A stretch of DNA of 5,359 nt from Alphaproteobacteria bacterium (GTDB taxonomy: Bacteria > Pseudomonadota > Alphaproteobacteria > Sphingomonadales > Sphingomonadaceae): the NCBI GenBank assembly GCA_018828205.1, contig JAHJWA010000132.1, positions 1-5,359 of the forward strand, in the 5' to 3' direction. The notes under the pieces are model-generated. The model did not search any database. It had not been told where the DNA came from and worked only from the letters and a program-made list of their open reading frames with translations. This document shows positions 5,276-5,359 of the stretch, one piece after another. The position numbers were made by a program, and so were the translations under genes. The first letter of the stretch is position 1. The number at the start of each line of letters is the position of its first letter.

Positions 5276-5359
5276 TCAGCTCTCGAGCTGGCGCAGCAGG
5301 CTGCGGACATCGCCGTCCATATCGGCATCGCGGGTGCGCAGATCCTCGATCAGCCGCAC
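5276..5359 (-). CDS. C-terminal fragment of an unidentified protein (5' end outside window)
   Basis: Reading the minus strand from the window edge gives 27 open codons ending in TGA (5278-5276). The peptide begins VRLIEDLRTRDADMDG and ends RSLLRQLES. It is charged and probably helical, like a coiled-coil or amphipathic C-terminal tail. Codon use (CTG, CGC, GAC/GAT, GAG, GTC) matches the neighbouring real genes, which supports coding, but the stretch is too short to assign a family. It is on the same strand as the E1-like gene, 117 nt upstream of its start, so co-transcription is possible but unsupported. Confidence 0.55.
   Translation of the reverse strand: MRLIEDLRTRDADMDGDVRSLLRQLES

Overview
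The sequence is GC-rich with strongly GC-biased third codon positions. Its protein signatures (E. coli-like class III sirtuin, DUF6491-type lipoprotein, DapB with a TGNTSLG segment, dapB-nth pairing) suggest an alphaproteobacterium, most likely of the order Sphingomonadales (Sphingomonas, Sphingopyxis or Erythrobacter relatives). This placement comes from recognising protein motifs, not from a database search. The window is an ordinary, densely packed chromosomal housekeeping segment. I see no mobile element, CRISPR array, tRNA, rRNA or prophage.

Layout. (1) Bases 1-1816, plus strand: the 3' half of dapE (lysine/diaminopimelate synthesis), then 25 nt later an acidic amino-acid:cation symporter of the DAACS family with a TTG start; the two are probably co-transcribed. 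(2) Bases 1824-3659, minus strand: a probable operon read dapB, nth, DUF6491 lipoprotein. dapB and nth overlap by 4 nt at a TTGA start/stop junction. The lipoprotein gene ends 7 nt from the symporter stop, tail to tail. (3) Bases 3704-4396, plus strand: a cobB-type sirtuin deacylase, divergent from dapB across about 44 nt. (4) Bases 4385-5158, minus strand: a HesA/MoeB/ThiF-family E1-like adenylyltransferase whose 3' end overlaps cobB by 12 nt. (5) Bases 5159-5275: a 117-nt spacer with repeated CTGTGG-like motifs, then the last 27 codons of another minus-strand gene that runs off the window.

Functional picture. DapE and DapB both act in the succinylase branch of diaminopimelate/lysine synthesis, but their genes lie on opposite strands in separate transcription units. 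Nth is a base-excision repair glycosylase. CobB reverses lysine acylation, and its YxxR pair predicts desuccinylase activity. The MoeB/ThiF-like protein should adenylate a ubiquitin-like sulfur carrier, but no carrier gene is nearby. I see no new multi-gene system. The points most worth a second look are the lipoprotein of unknown function, the unassigned E1-like enzyme, the repeated motifs upstream of it, and the unusual gene junctions.
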